This document shows positions 1-8,211 of a DNA stretch of 64,000 bases, one piece after another. Source of the stretch: SB11 sp943370295 (GTDB lineage: Bacteria; Bacteroidota; Bacteroidia; UBA8524); contig CALRQL020000012.1 in NCBI GenBank assembly GCA_943370295.1, positions 37,829-101,828 on the forward strand, read 5' to 3'. Positions within the stretch are counted from its first letter, which is position 1. Each line of letters begins with the position of its first letter. The translations under genes were made by a program, and so were the position numbers. Below the pieces are notes generated by a model, which saw only the letters and a program-made list of their open reading frames with translations, was not told the origin of the DNA and made no database searches.

Positions 1-79
1 CGGCACGAAGTTGCTATTACAACAACACTAAGCAATATAAAACGGTACATGTAGTATGGGGGCAAAAAACCAATTATAG

Positions 80-3000
80 TTACGACAGGTTATTTTTTTC
101 TGTGTTTGCTATTGAAGCATCAATGAATAAACGGGCTAACAGGGATTTGATGGTATCCATAGTTACAGGTTTAGGCAAAAAATCAATCATGCCGGCATCA
201 ATACACGCTTGCTTATCCTCGGGGAAAGCATTTGCAGTAAGTGCAACAATGGCCGGACTTTTTTCTTTCAACTGTGCAGTAATAATGGTAGTAGCTTCAA
301 TACCGTCCATTTCGGGCATCTGCACGTCCATAAACACCAAATTATATTTATTGGCAAGGCATTTCTCAACGGCCTCACGTCCGTTATTGGCAAAATCTAC
401 CTTGTAACCAATGTTTTTCATTATCACCTCCATCATCATCAAATTCACCTTGTTATCGTCAACAACAAGCAGCTTTAGCGGGGGTAGTTCATCGTTTTTG
501 GTCGGTGTTATTTCAGCACCATCAAGCACGCGTGGTCGGTTATCTTTAACCTTAATAAGTTTATCCAACAGTTTTTGGTAGGTAACTGAGTTTGCTGGCA
601 GGTTTAAAACTTTGCGAGAAGGCGCATCGAGTGCTTTTGCAAGTTCTGCGGGCAACTCTTTCAGTTGGTGCTTAACAATAATAATCTCACTGTTTTTTAT
701 CGACTCGGGGATGGTATAGTTGCTGATAGACGTCGTATCGGCAAAGATTGCTGTGGCACCCTCCATTACATCGGGTACCTCGGCAAACTGTTCTACCACA
801 GTAGTTTTTATCCCTCGTTCGTCGTTTAATGAACGGATAATTGCCGCTACAGTTTTCTCAGGAGATACCAGCACCATTTTGGTTCCGGTATATTTACGTA
901 GCAAACTGCCACGTTTTATGGTGTTTTTTCCGTTTGAAAAATCTTGAATGGTAAACAAAAACTGTGATCCTTTGCCCTCTTGAGAAGCTACTTTTATGGT
1001 ACCGCCAAGTAAACTTACCAGCTTATCAGTAATGGCTAACCCTAAGCCCGTGCCCCCATATTTTCGGGTGGTGGTGTTATCCACTTGGGTAAACACTTTA
1101 AACAAATCGTTTATTTTATTTCTTGGTATGCCAATACCGGTGTCGGTAACTATCAGTTTCAGTTTATTGTTTTCATCGGGTCGTATCGAAATTTCGATAA
1201 AGCCCTTCTCAGTAAACTTAATAGCATTACCCACAAGGTTTATCAACACCTGGCGCAAACGGGTTTTATCTGATTCTATTTTAACAGGCGTATCGGGGTG
1301 TATGCGGCTATACAGATAAATGCCTTTTTGGTTGGCGAGCTGCCCAAGTATATCAATGGTTTCAGTAATGATTTCTTCGGGCGATACTTCTCCTTTTTCA
1401 ATCATCATCATACCCGCTTCGATTTTAGAAAAATCAAGGATATTGTTTACCAATGACAGCAACGAATCGCTGCTGGTTTTTATTGCATTTACATAGTTTT
1501 GCTGCTCTTCATTCAGGCGTGTAGTACTCATTACTGAACTCATGCCTATAATTGCGTTTAGCGGAGTGCGTATCTCGTGGCTCATTGTTGCCAAAAATGC
1601 ACTCTTTATCCTCGAAGCCTGCTCTGCCTCGTTCTTGGCCTTTATAAGGTTTTCTTCGGTTTGTTTGCGTTGTGTAATGTTTCTGATAAGCGACAGCATT
1701 ACCCACGATTTCTCGTTGGGCAGTTGTATGTAGCTGTTAGAAAATTCTAATACCGTTTCTTCATTATCTTTAATGGTGTGTAGCTCAAACTGAGGTTTCA
1801 GTTGTTGCAATTCAAGTTGTTGCCTAAAACTGGCTTTATCAAAACCACTATCACCAATGTCTAATACGTCAAAAATTTTGCGGCCTGCAATGTCGTCGGT
1901 CCTTCCTAAAAATTGCAAAAAGGTATCGTTATATAGGATAATATCACCGCGCAAGGTGTACAATGCCAATGCATCCGATGTGTTTTCCCACAAAGAGCGG
2001 AACCGTTCTTCAGAAGAGCGAAGCTCTCTACTGCGTTTATCTACCTCAAGAATAAGGTCGCTTTCAAATTTCTTTTGACTGTACAAGTAGAATATCGCAA
2101 AAGAAATGGCAAAGAATGCTGCAATTACTGATGCATAAAACCACCATTGATTGTAAAACGGCTTGCTGATGTGTATTACAGGGCTAACGGTTACATCGCT
2201 GGCAATACCCCCTGCGTTAATTAATTGTATTTTAAGTACATATTTGCCGGGCGGCAAGTTTTTAAAGCTGATTGCATCAGAAGTTATGCGGGGAATTTCT
2301 TCCCATTTATCCATTAATCCTTCCAGTTTGTATAATACCTTGTTTTTATCCTCATCAATAAAACTGTTGGCATCAAAGTAAAAGGTAATATCGTTATCAT
2401 CACTGGCAAGCTTTATTGATAATGAGGCCGGCAATGCGGTTGTTGAAAGTTCGCGCGACTCTAACCTGCTGATACGAATAACAGGTTTTTTGATTATTTG
2501 GTTGTCATAATCAGGCTGATACACCATTAAGCCGGTGCGCATAGCCACCCAAATATCGCCTTCGCCACCGGTTATAATAGGGCTGGCTATACTCTCTTTA
2601 AATTGTAATCCGCGGTAGGTAAATAACTTGGGGTCAGATTTTCTGTCCATTACCACCACTCCCGTATCCGATGCCAGCCAAACAGCTCCGTTTTTATCTA
2701 CAGCAATGCCATAATAAGGTTTCTTGCTCCAAAGAGTGGTTGTATCATAAGGTACAATGTCAAACTCTTTTAGGTAATAGATACCATTCGCAGTACCTAT
2801 AATTCCCAAGTTTTGGTACACCGAATAGAATGAGTAGGCGGTAAAAGAAAAATCAGTTCCTTTTTCAGTATTTATCTTCTTCCACTTGTTTTTGTTTAAG
2901 CGATAAAGCCCGTTATCACTAAGTACCACAATTTCATCGTTGTGCCAAACAATCCTTTTGGGTACAATTCTATCCTGAAACGAATTGATAAGCTTTAATC

Positions 3001-4342
3001 CTGATGGGGAGGCTTCAAATAATCCGGCCTCACTGGCGGCAATAATTTTATAATCGGGTAATACTGCAAACGTAAGCAAGCGTGCATTGCCTTGTACTTT
3101 GGTAAAATTTTTCCCTCCGTAGCCATACCAAAGTCCTTGGGTGCTGCTTAGCAACCATGTATTGCCTGCACTATCAGCCCACAATTGGGTAATGCGTTGG
3201 CGGGGGTTTTTAAGTCCTTCATCAAATGGGTGGTAGGCAATTACTTTACTTTTTTCAATAACACTGATGCCTTTGGGGCCGGCGGCCAGTATTTTATTTC
3301 CCCAAGCGGCCACTGCTTGTACGGGTAAACTACCAAGTCCTTTTTGTTTACCTAAAAAATTAATGCTTTGGCTGGTGGTTTTTATCAAACCATCTTCAGT
3401 GGCCAACCAAAGATTGTTTTCTCGGTCGGTAAACAGTTGGTTTATATTTTCATTATTGCGCAAGCCTATTCCCTCAACAAGCGTAAAATTACTTTCTGGC
3501 CCCTCTAATTGCCAAACAGCATTGGCAGTATCAAGCAAATACACTTTGCCTGAGCCGTTGCTGCGCAACTGCGTAAAATGATGAAATTTATTATCAAATA
3601 ATTTTGAAACCCTAAGTGTATTGTTGCTTATGGCTCCGATAAGATTATTGGTAAGCAACCAAAGTTCAGGTTCAACATTTTGCTTCCAAGGGTTTGCGTA
3701 TAAGTTAAAATCCGTTACCTGCGAAACAATGTTTTGGTCAAGCTCAAGTTTATAGGGTGGTTTACCGGCAGATAGTTTGTAAATAGCGGTTGCGGTACGT
3801 AAGTATGCTGTTTGACCAATTGCGGTCATTTGTTTAATCTCTTCCTCCGTATCCAGTGGCAACTCTTCCCAGTTATTATTAGTCCAAGATAAAACTCTGT
3901 TGCGGGTAGCTATGGTAATATGTGGGTTGCTGTTTTGGTATGTGCCGAAAAAATGGGCAGGAAATTCACCAGTGTTCATCACCAGTGATGTTAGTTTTTC
4001 CCAAACATTGTTTTTCCACTCATACACATCCATCTTTTTGTCAGTAGAAAGACAGAGCCACAATCGGCCATCCTCATCGGTATAGGGTAAAATATGCTGG
4101 TAGGGAGCTGCAAGTTTGCCGTATGGTATGCTTTGATAGGTAACCCCGTTAAAACGTGTGAAACTTTCATCATTTACCCACCACATGGCTCCGTTAACAT
4201 CTTGCTGCACTTGCAGTATGTTCCCTTCGGCTGCACTGTTATCAATAGTATATTTTTTGGTGTTGTAATACTGACCCCTCACCACTCCGCAAAAGCAGAG
4301 CAGCCATAAGAATAAAACGATATATAAAGGTCTAAGCTTCAA
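80..4342 (-). CDS. Hybrid sensor histidine kinase/response regulator with periplasmic two-component propeller (HTCS-like)
   Basis: Inner-membrane one-protein phosphorelay of 1420 aa. A signal peptide (ending near GVVRGQ, about residue 23) leads into a long beta-propeller sensor of Reg_prop-type repeats and a Y_Y_Y-type domain. One membrane segment follows at about 733-755, then a PAS domain (about 776-890), HisKA with H922 in SHEIRTP, and HATPase_c (N1039, DTGIGIP near 1067, GTGLGL near 1097). A poorly conserved receiver-like region (about 1155-1265) precedes a canonical receiver with D1295/D1296, phospho-acceptor D1339 in FMDVQMP and K1391. No AraC or other DNA-binding domain follows the receiver, unlike classical polysaccharide-utilisation HTCS. 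The start is TTG at 4342; an in-frame stop lies 11 codons upstream and no ATG is available. The family senses extracellular ligands; the ligand here is unknown and no SUS genes are adjacent. Confidence 0.93.
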   Translation of the reverse strand: MKLRPLYIVLFLWLLCFCGVVRGQYYNTKKYTIDNSAAEGNILQVQQDVNGAMWWVNDESFTRFNGVTYQSIPYGKLAAPYQHILPYTDEDGRLWLCLSTDKKMDVYEWKNNVWEKLTSLVMNTGEFPAHFFGTYQNSNPHITIATRNRVLSWTNNNWEELPLDTEEEIKQMTAIGQTAYLRTATAIYKLSAGKPPYKLELDQNIVSQVTDFNLYANPWKQNVEPELWLLTNNLIGAISNNTLRVSKLFDNKFHHFTQLRSNGSGKVYLLDTANAVWQLEGPESNFTLVEGIGLRNNENINQLFTDRENNLWLATEDGLIKTTSQSINFLGKQKGLGSLPVQAVAAWGNKILAAGPKGISVIEKSKVIAYHPFDEGLKNPRQRITQLWADSAGNTWLLSSTQGLWYGYGGKNFTKVQGNARLLTFAVLPDYKIIAASEAGLFEASPSGLKLINSFQDRIVPKRIVWHNDEIVVLSDNGLYRLNKNKWKKINTEKGTDFSFTAYSFYSVYQNLGIIGTANGIYYLKEFDIVPYDTTTLWSKKPYYGIAVDKNGAVWLASDTGVVVMDRKSDPKLFTYRGLQFKESIASPIITGGEGDIWVAMRTGLMVYQPDYDNQIIKKPVIRISRLESRELSTTALPASLSIKLASDDNDITFYFDANSFIDEDKNKVLYKLEGLMDKWEEIPRITSDAISFKNLPPGKYVLKIQLINAGGIASDVTVSPVIHISKPFYNQWWFYASVIAAFFAISFAIFYLYSQKKFESDLILEVDKRSRELRSSEERFRSLWENTSDALALYTLRGDIILYNDTFLQFLGRTDDIAGRKIFDVLDIGDSGFDKASFRQQLELQQLKPQFELHTIKDNEETVLEFSNSYIQLPNEKSWVMLSLIRNITQRKQTEENLIKAKNEAEQASRIKSAFLATMSHEIRTPLNAIIGMSSVMSTTRLNEEQQNYVNAIKTSSDSLLSLVNNILDFSKIEAGMMMIEKGEVSPEEIITETIDILGQLANQKGIYLYSRIHPDTPVKIESDKTRLRQVLINLVGNAIKFTEKGFIEISIRPDENNKLKLIVTDTGIGIPRNKINDLFKVFTQVDNTTTRKYGGTGLGLAITDKLVSLLGGTIKVASQEGKGSQFLFTIQDFSNGKNTIKRGSLLRKYTGTKMVLVSPEKTVAAIIRSLNDERGIKTTVVEQFAEVPDVMEGATAIFADTTSISNYTIPESIKNSEIIIVKHQLKELPAELAKALDAPSRKVLNLPANSVTYQKLLDKLIKVKDNRPRVLDGAEITPTKNDELPPLKLLVVDDNKVNLMMMEVIMKNIGYKVDFANNGREAVEKCLANKYNLVFMDVQMPEMDGIEATTIITAQLKEKSPAIVALTANAFPEDKQACIDAGMIDFLPKPVTMDTIKSLLARLFIDASIANTEKNNLS

Positions 4343-4395
4343 ACCAATAACCTGTAAGCTAATAAGAGTTTATATTTTTTTGTATCGACGAAACC

Positions 4396-4427
4396 TAAAT
4401 ATAATAGCACTCTCTCATATTGCTCAA
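4396..4427 (-). promoter_or_regulatory. Putative promoter of the hybrid histidine kinase
   Basis: On the minus strand a TTG (plus-strand CAA at 4425-4427) is followed after 21 nt by TATATTTA (4396-4403), one mismatch from the Bacteroidota -7 element TAnnTTTG. It lies about 55 nt before the TTG start codon at 4342. Confidence 0.4.
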
Positions 4428-4540
4428 CGGCAAAATAATGTGGGTAAAGATAAAACGGTTTTTAAAAATACAAAGACAAGTTTTATATGAGTCAACGGAT
4501 TTTTTATGTGGCAGTTGGCTAAAAAAGGGCAAACGATAAA

Positions 4541-5203
4541 CTATCTGCTTCCGAAAATGGAAGAGCCTATGCGCACCATAGTGCTACCTTCTTCAACCGC
4601 TATACTGTAATCTCCACTCATCCCCATGCTTATTTCTTTAAAAGCAGCAGAGTTGGCAAAAAAGCGGGTTTTCAGTTCGTCGAAAAGTTGTTTTAACGCT
4701 CTAAACTCACCACGCACCTGGCTTTCATCATCAGTTAACGTTGCCATACCCATTACTCCGCAAATTTGTACGTGAGTTAGTGCTTTAAAGGCATCGCTAT
4801 TAAGCATTTCAGTTACTTCGTTTTTGTCAAAACCAAACTTGGTCTCTTCTTGGGCAATGTGTATTTGCAACAAGCAGTTTAGCGTCTTTCCTGCTTTTAC
4901 AGCTTGTTTATCAATTTCTTGTAAAAGCTTAAAACTATCCACGCCGTGTATCAGATGCACAAAAGCGGCCATGTACTTTATCTTATTGCTTTGCAAATGG
5001 CCAATCATGTGCCACTCAATATCAGCAGGAAGTTGTGGTTGCTTATCGGCAAGTTCTTGTACGCGGTTTTCTCCAAAGGCTCTTTGGCCCGCATTATAAG
5101 CTTCTTGAATATCGCTTACGGGTTTGAATTTTGAAACAGCTACCAATTTCACGCCCTCAGGCAATTGGGTTTTTATGCGGGTTAAATTTTGTGCGATACT
5201 CAT
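4541..5203 (-). CDS. yggS: YggS/PLPBP family pyridoxal-phosphate homeostasis protein
   Basis: Cytosolic PLP-binding protein with the fold-type III alanine-racemase-like barrel. It has no known catalytic reaction; the family controls PLP supply and amino-acid homeostasis. The 220 aa length is normal. K25 in AVSKFKP is the expected PLP Schiff-base lysine, and family motifs AFGENRVQE, WHMIGHLQSNK and the C-terminal GMSGDYSIAVEEGSTMVRIG are all present. The ATG at 5203 is only 29 nt from the divergent DUF4296 lipoprotein start, so its promoter must be very compact. A 198-nt gap separates it from the upstream kinase start. Confidence 0.95.
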   Translation of the reverse strand: MSIAQNLTRIKTQLPEGVKLVAVSKFKPVSDIQEAYNAGQRAFGENRVQELADKQPQLPADIEWHMIGHLQSNKIKYMAAFVHLIHGVDSFKLLQEIDKQAVKAGKTLNCLLQIHIAQEETKFGFDKNEVTEMLNSDAFKALTHVQICGVMGMATLTDDESQVRGEFRALKQLFDELKTRFFANSAAFKEISMGMSGDYSIAVEEGSTMVRIGSSIFGSR

Positions 5204-5232
5204 TTTGGAATTATAGTTGCTAATATTGCAGC

Positions 5233-5565
5233 ATGCTTAAACACTTTGCCGCAATATTAGTTTTCACTATTGTATTAGTTGGGTGCAAAAATACACCCGA
5301 AGGCATTTTGGATAAAGAAAAAATGATAGCAGTTTATACTGACATTCATATTGCTGAAGGCAGGCTGCGTACAGTGGGTATTTTTGCCGATTCAGCCAAG
5401 TTGATGGCGCCTGTGTTGTACGACGAAGTATACCGCACCCATCAAATATCTCGCGAAGAGTTTATAAAATCATACAATTACTATCAAAGTAATCCTAAAG
5501 AATTTGAGGCGATTATTGACAGAGTACTTGAAGAACTGAGCAAAAAAGAAAGCGGAATTAAATAG
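5233..5565 (+). CDS. DUF4296 domain lipoprotein
   Basis: Small lipoprotein of 110 aa with a lipobox ending at C18 (LVGC). The mature part carries the DUF4296 pattern: an N-terminal ILDKEKMIAVYTDIHIAEG-like helix and a region about residues 75-90 resembling FIKSYNYYQSNP. This family is restricted to Bacteroidota and has no assigned function. The start is ATG at 5233, four nt after a TAATATTG sequence that resembles a -7 box, so the mRNA may have little or no leader. It is divergent from the yggS-like gene. A repeat array follows its stop codon. Confidence 0.82.
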   Translation: MLKHFAAILVFTIVLVGCKNTPEGILDKEKMIAVYTDIHIAEGRLRTVGIFADSAKLMAPVLYDEVYRTHQISREEFIKSYNYYQSNPKEFEAIIDRVLEELSKKESGIK

Positions 5566-5610
5566 GTGGTTGGTGATTAGGGATTGGTGGTTAGTGATTA
5601 GTTTGCGGTA

Positions 5611-5941
5611 TCTATCAATAGCATCGGGATTTATTCCCGATGGGCGCAACGTAATATCACAAGGATTTATTTTCGATATACAGATACAGCGGGTTGCCTC
5701 ATTATACCGATGAACGGTCTTCTAATTTATTTCCGTTAAAATGGTTTCCATGCTATCATCTATCAATAGCATCGGAATTTATTCCCGATGAGAGCAGAGT
5801 AATAGCACAAGGATTTATTCCAGATATGTAGGAACAACGGGTTGGCTTATTATATCGATGAACGGTCTTCGAATTCATTTTAATTAAAACGGTTACCATT
5901 TTTACAATCTATCAATAGCATCGGGATTTATTCCCGATTGA
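5611..5941. repeat. Tandem repeat, about 148-bp period, 2.2 copies, each opening with a hairpin
   Basis: Unit 1 runs 5611-5758, unit 2 5759-5907 and a partial third unit 5908-5941. Each begins with TCTATCAATAGCATCGG followed by an inverted repeat (stem CATCGGGA 5622-5629, loop TTTAT, stem TCCCGATG 5635-5642). A second, decayed copy of the hairpin lies about 35-60 nt into each unit (ACAAGGATTTATT). The units diverge by point changes (roughly 80% identical by eye), so this is not a recent expansion. The 5566-6003 gap holds this array, a G/T-rich stretch at 5569-5600 and the start region of the DUF1015 gene; I see no coding potential. Confidence 0.9.
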
Positions 5942-6003
5942 TAATTGGCATAAAAAATTGCCCGACAAGGTATAAATTAGCACCCCGAAAACCGATTACA
6001 GAT

Positions 6004-7242
6004 TTGGCAAAAGTTATACCCTTTAAGGCCCTGCGTCCACGCCCTGATTTGGCGCAAGTGGTTAGCAGCCGCAGTTACGATACTAATCATAACCACATCA
6101 GCCGCGAAATAATGGCAAGGAACGAATACTCGTACCTGCACGTAGTTAAACCCCATTTGAATTTTAGCGACCCTGAACGGATACCCGAAAAGCATTTTCC
6201 TATTGCCCGTAAAAAGCTGGAAATTTTGGTTGATGAGGGGGTATTGAAAAAAGACGAGCAGCCTGCTTTTTATTTACACCAGATTACTGATAACATACGT
6301 CATATAGTTTATAACGGTATAGTAGGACTGGCCTCGGTAGAAGATTATCTTAATAACCACATAAAAAAGCACGAACACACCCTTACCAAAAAAGAGATGG
6401 GTTTAGTGCATCATGTGGAGTATGTGAAGGCAGTGGGAGAACCTGTATTACTTACTTTTGAAGCGGGTGAATGGTACGACCATTTGGTGGTTGAAACCAC
6501 AGCTTTTAAACCTGAGTACGATTTTACCAGTGACGATGGTTTGCAGCATCGTTTGTGGGTAATAAGCAATGCAGAAGCAGTGAACAGTATTAGCCAAAAT
6601 ATGGCCGCAGCAGGCGATTTGTACATTGCCGACGGACACCATCGTACTGCATCTGCGGCAAGGTACTGCGAAATGCAGCGCGAAAAAGGAGCAGGAAGCA
6701 ACGATGCATGTTGTTATTTTTTGGCCTATATGATACCGGCTGATAAGATAAAGGTGTTTGAGTTTAACCGATTGGTGAAAAATCTTGGAGGGCTTACCAA
6801 GCATGAATTTTTTGAGAAGTTGAAGGTCGATTTTGACGTGTATGAAATTGGTCGCGCCAAACTAAGGGTGAAAAAGAAAAACTTTCAGTTTGGGATGTAT
6901 ATGGAAGGGAAATGGTACGGACTTGATTACAAGCAAGAAACTGAGGCCAATGATGTTTTAGGAAACCTTGATGTATCTATACTTGAAAACCATGTGTTGA
7001 AACCCATCTTAAGCATACAGGATAGTAAAACCGATGATCGTTTATCGTTTATTGATGGTACCAAAGGCATTAGCCGTTTGCAAGAGTTGGTTGATAATGG
7101 TGATTATGCCTTAGCGTTTTCGCTGTATCCAACTAAAATTGAAGAGGTGATTGCTGTTGCTGATAAAGGTTTGGTAATGCCCCCAAAATCAACGTGGTTT
7201 GAGCCAAAACTGCGTACAGGTTTATTAATTCACGAAGTGTAA
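6004..7242 (+). CDS. DUF1015 family protein
   Basis: Conserved cytosolic protein of 412 aa, family DUF1015 (Pfam), with no established reaction. In other genomes it often sits near serine-biosynthesis genes, which are absent here. Diagnostic features are the N-terminal AKVIPFKALRPRPD motif, the central DLYIADGHHRTASAARY motif and the C-terminal VMPPKSTWFEPKLRTGL segment. I place the start at TTG 6004 because the conserved N-terminus begins there. The reading frame stays open back to TTG 5938, but that part lies in the repeat array and matches nothing expected. A weak hairpin follows the stop at 7251-7281. A single gene by context. Confidence 0.88.
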   Translation: MAKVIPFKALRPRPDLAQVVSSRSYDTNHNHISREIMARNEYSYLHVVKPHLNFSDPERIPEKHFPIARKKLEILVDEGVLKKDEQPAFYLHQITDNIRHIVYNGIVGLASVEDYLNNHIKKHEHTLTKKEMGLVHHVEYVKAVGEPVLLTFEAGEWYDHLVVETTAFKPEYDFTSDDGLQHRLWVISNAEAVNSISQNMAAAGDLYIADGHHRTASAARYCEMQREKGAGSNDACCYFLAYMIPADKIKVFEFNRLVKNLGGLTKHEFFEKLKVDFDVYEIGRAKLRVKKKNFQFGMYMEGKWYGLDYKQETEANDVLGNLDVSILENHVLKPILSIQDSKTDDRLSFIDGTKGISRLQELVDNGDYALAFSLYPTKIEEVIAVADKGLVMPPKSTWFEPKLRTGLLIHEV

Positions 7243-7250
7243 TAAAAGTA

Positions 7251-7281
7251 AACCGGGACTATCATCCCGACACTCCCGGTT
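7251..7281 (+). terminator. Weak hairpin after the DUF1015 gene
   Basis: AACCGGGA (7251-7258) pairs with TCCCGGTT (7274-7281) across a 15-nt loop. There is no T-run, so intrinsic termination is uncertain. Confidence 0.4.
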
Positions 7282-7404
7282 CAACAAAATATTAAGCCTA
7301 TGATCATTTGTATAAACAGACGTTGTTTTACATTGTTTTGTTGGTCAATGGTTTAATATTAAATATTCACAATCTTTATTCGTTTGGCACGTTCATAAAC
7401 CAAC

Positions 7405-8016
7405 ATGATGGGCAGAATAATTTTAATAGTATTAGCGGTTTATGCAATAGGATGCACCACCAATGCAGGTACCAACCCAAAAAAAGATGCGTCAACTATA
7501 GCGCAAACCGATAGCATTTATACCAACTATCATCGTAAAGCTCAGCGGGTGATAGACTCATTAAAACTTGACAAGGAGAAGGTTTATATTAAGGTGAGTA
7601 AGAGTAGCTACTTGTTGCAACTTAAAATAGGAGAGGTGGTGATTAAAGGATATCCGGTTGTATTGGGTTTTGACCCGATAAGCGACAAGAGACAAGAGGG
7701 AGATGGTTGTACACCCGAAGGCACATTTAAAATTCAAAGCAAATACCCGCACAAAAGCTGGAGCAAGTTTATTTGGTTTGATTATCCTAACGATGAGAGC
7801 AGAAAAAAATTTGAGGCTCGTAAAAAGAAGGGCGAAATACCTAAGAATGCCCGTATAGGCGGTGAAGTAGGGATACATGGTGTACCGGATAAGGACGACC
7901 GCATTATTGACCAAAAAATTAACTGGACTTTGGGCTGCGTATCGCTTAAAACCGCTGATATTAATGAGATTTACAGCCTTGTTAAAGTAGGCACTAAGGT
8001 GGTGATAGAACACTAA
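7405..8016 (+). CDS. L,D-transpeptidase family (YkuD-like) lipoprotein
   Basis: Predicted periplasmic or outer-membrane lipoprotein of 203 aa with lipobox cysteine C17 (YAIGC). The YkuD-type catalytic domain covers about residues 58-200. H158-G159 in GIHGVPDK and C178 in WTLGCVSLK match the His...(S/T)xGC catalytic motif of enzymes that form 3-3 cross-links in peptidoglycan or attach proteins to it. TPEGTFKI near 103-110 is also typical. Which activity this member has cannot be told. It stands alone between the DUF1015 gene and the nqr promoter. Two consecutive ATG codons (7405, 7408) both give the same signal peptide. Confidence 0.87.
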   Translation: MMGRIILIVLAVYAIGCTTNAGTNPKKDASTIAQTDSIYTNYHRKAQRVIDSLKLDKEKVYIKVSKSSYLLQLKIGEVVIKGYPVVLGFDPISDKRQEGDGCTPEGTFKIQSKYPHKSWSKFIWFDYPNDESRKKFEARKKKGEIPKNARIGGEVGIHGVPDKDDRIIDQKINWTLGCVSLKTADINEIYSLVKVGTKVVIEH

Positions 8017-8105
8017 CTGAAAATCATAACTTTCTCTTTTTAAGTAACTTGAAATTTATTGCTACAAATAAGCTAAAAACCTTTAATGTTTAGCTGTAAA
8101 AAAAG

Positions 8106-8134
8106 TTGTTCGTATTAAAATTTTATTAGATTTG
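8106..8134 (+). promoter_or_regulatory. Promoter of the nqrABCDEF operon
   Basis: TTG (8106-8108), an 18-nt spacer, then TAGATTTG (8127-8134), an exact match to the Bacteroidota consensus TTG-N17-23-TAnnTTTG. The predicted start point near 8140 leaves a leader of about 70 nt before nqrA. Confidence 0.75.
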
Positions 8135-8211
8135 TCTCGGTTTAAACTAACCACAAACATTTATTTTTATCATCGGTTAACCATATAAGGTAACTACTTG
8201 GTAATACGCTC

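Noticed and set aside
5611..5941. Possible CRISPR array
   Set aside because: Only 2.2 units, period about 148 bp, the whole unit is repeated rather than short repeats with unique spacers, and no cas gene is present.
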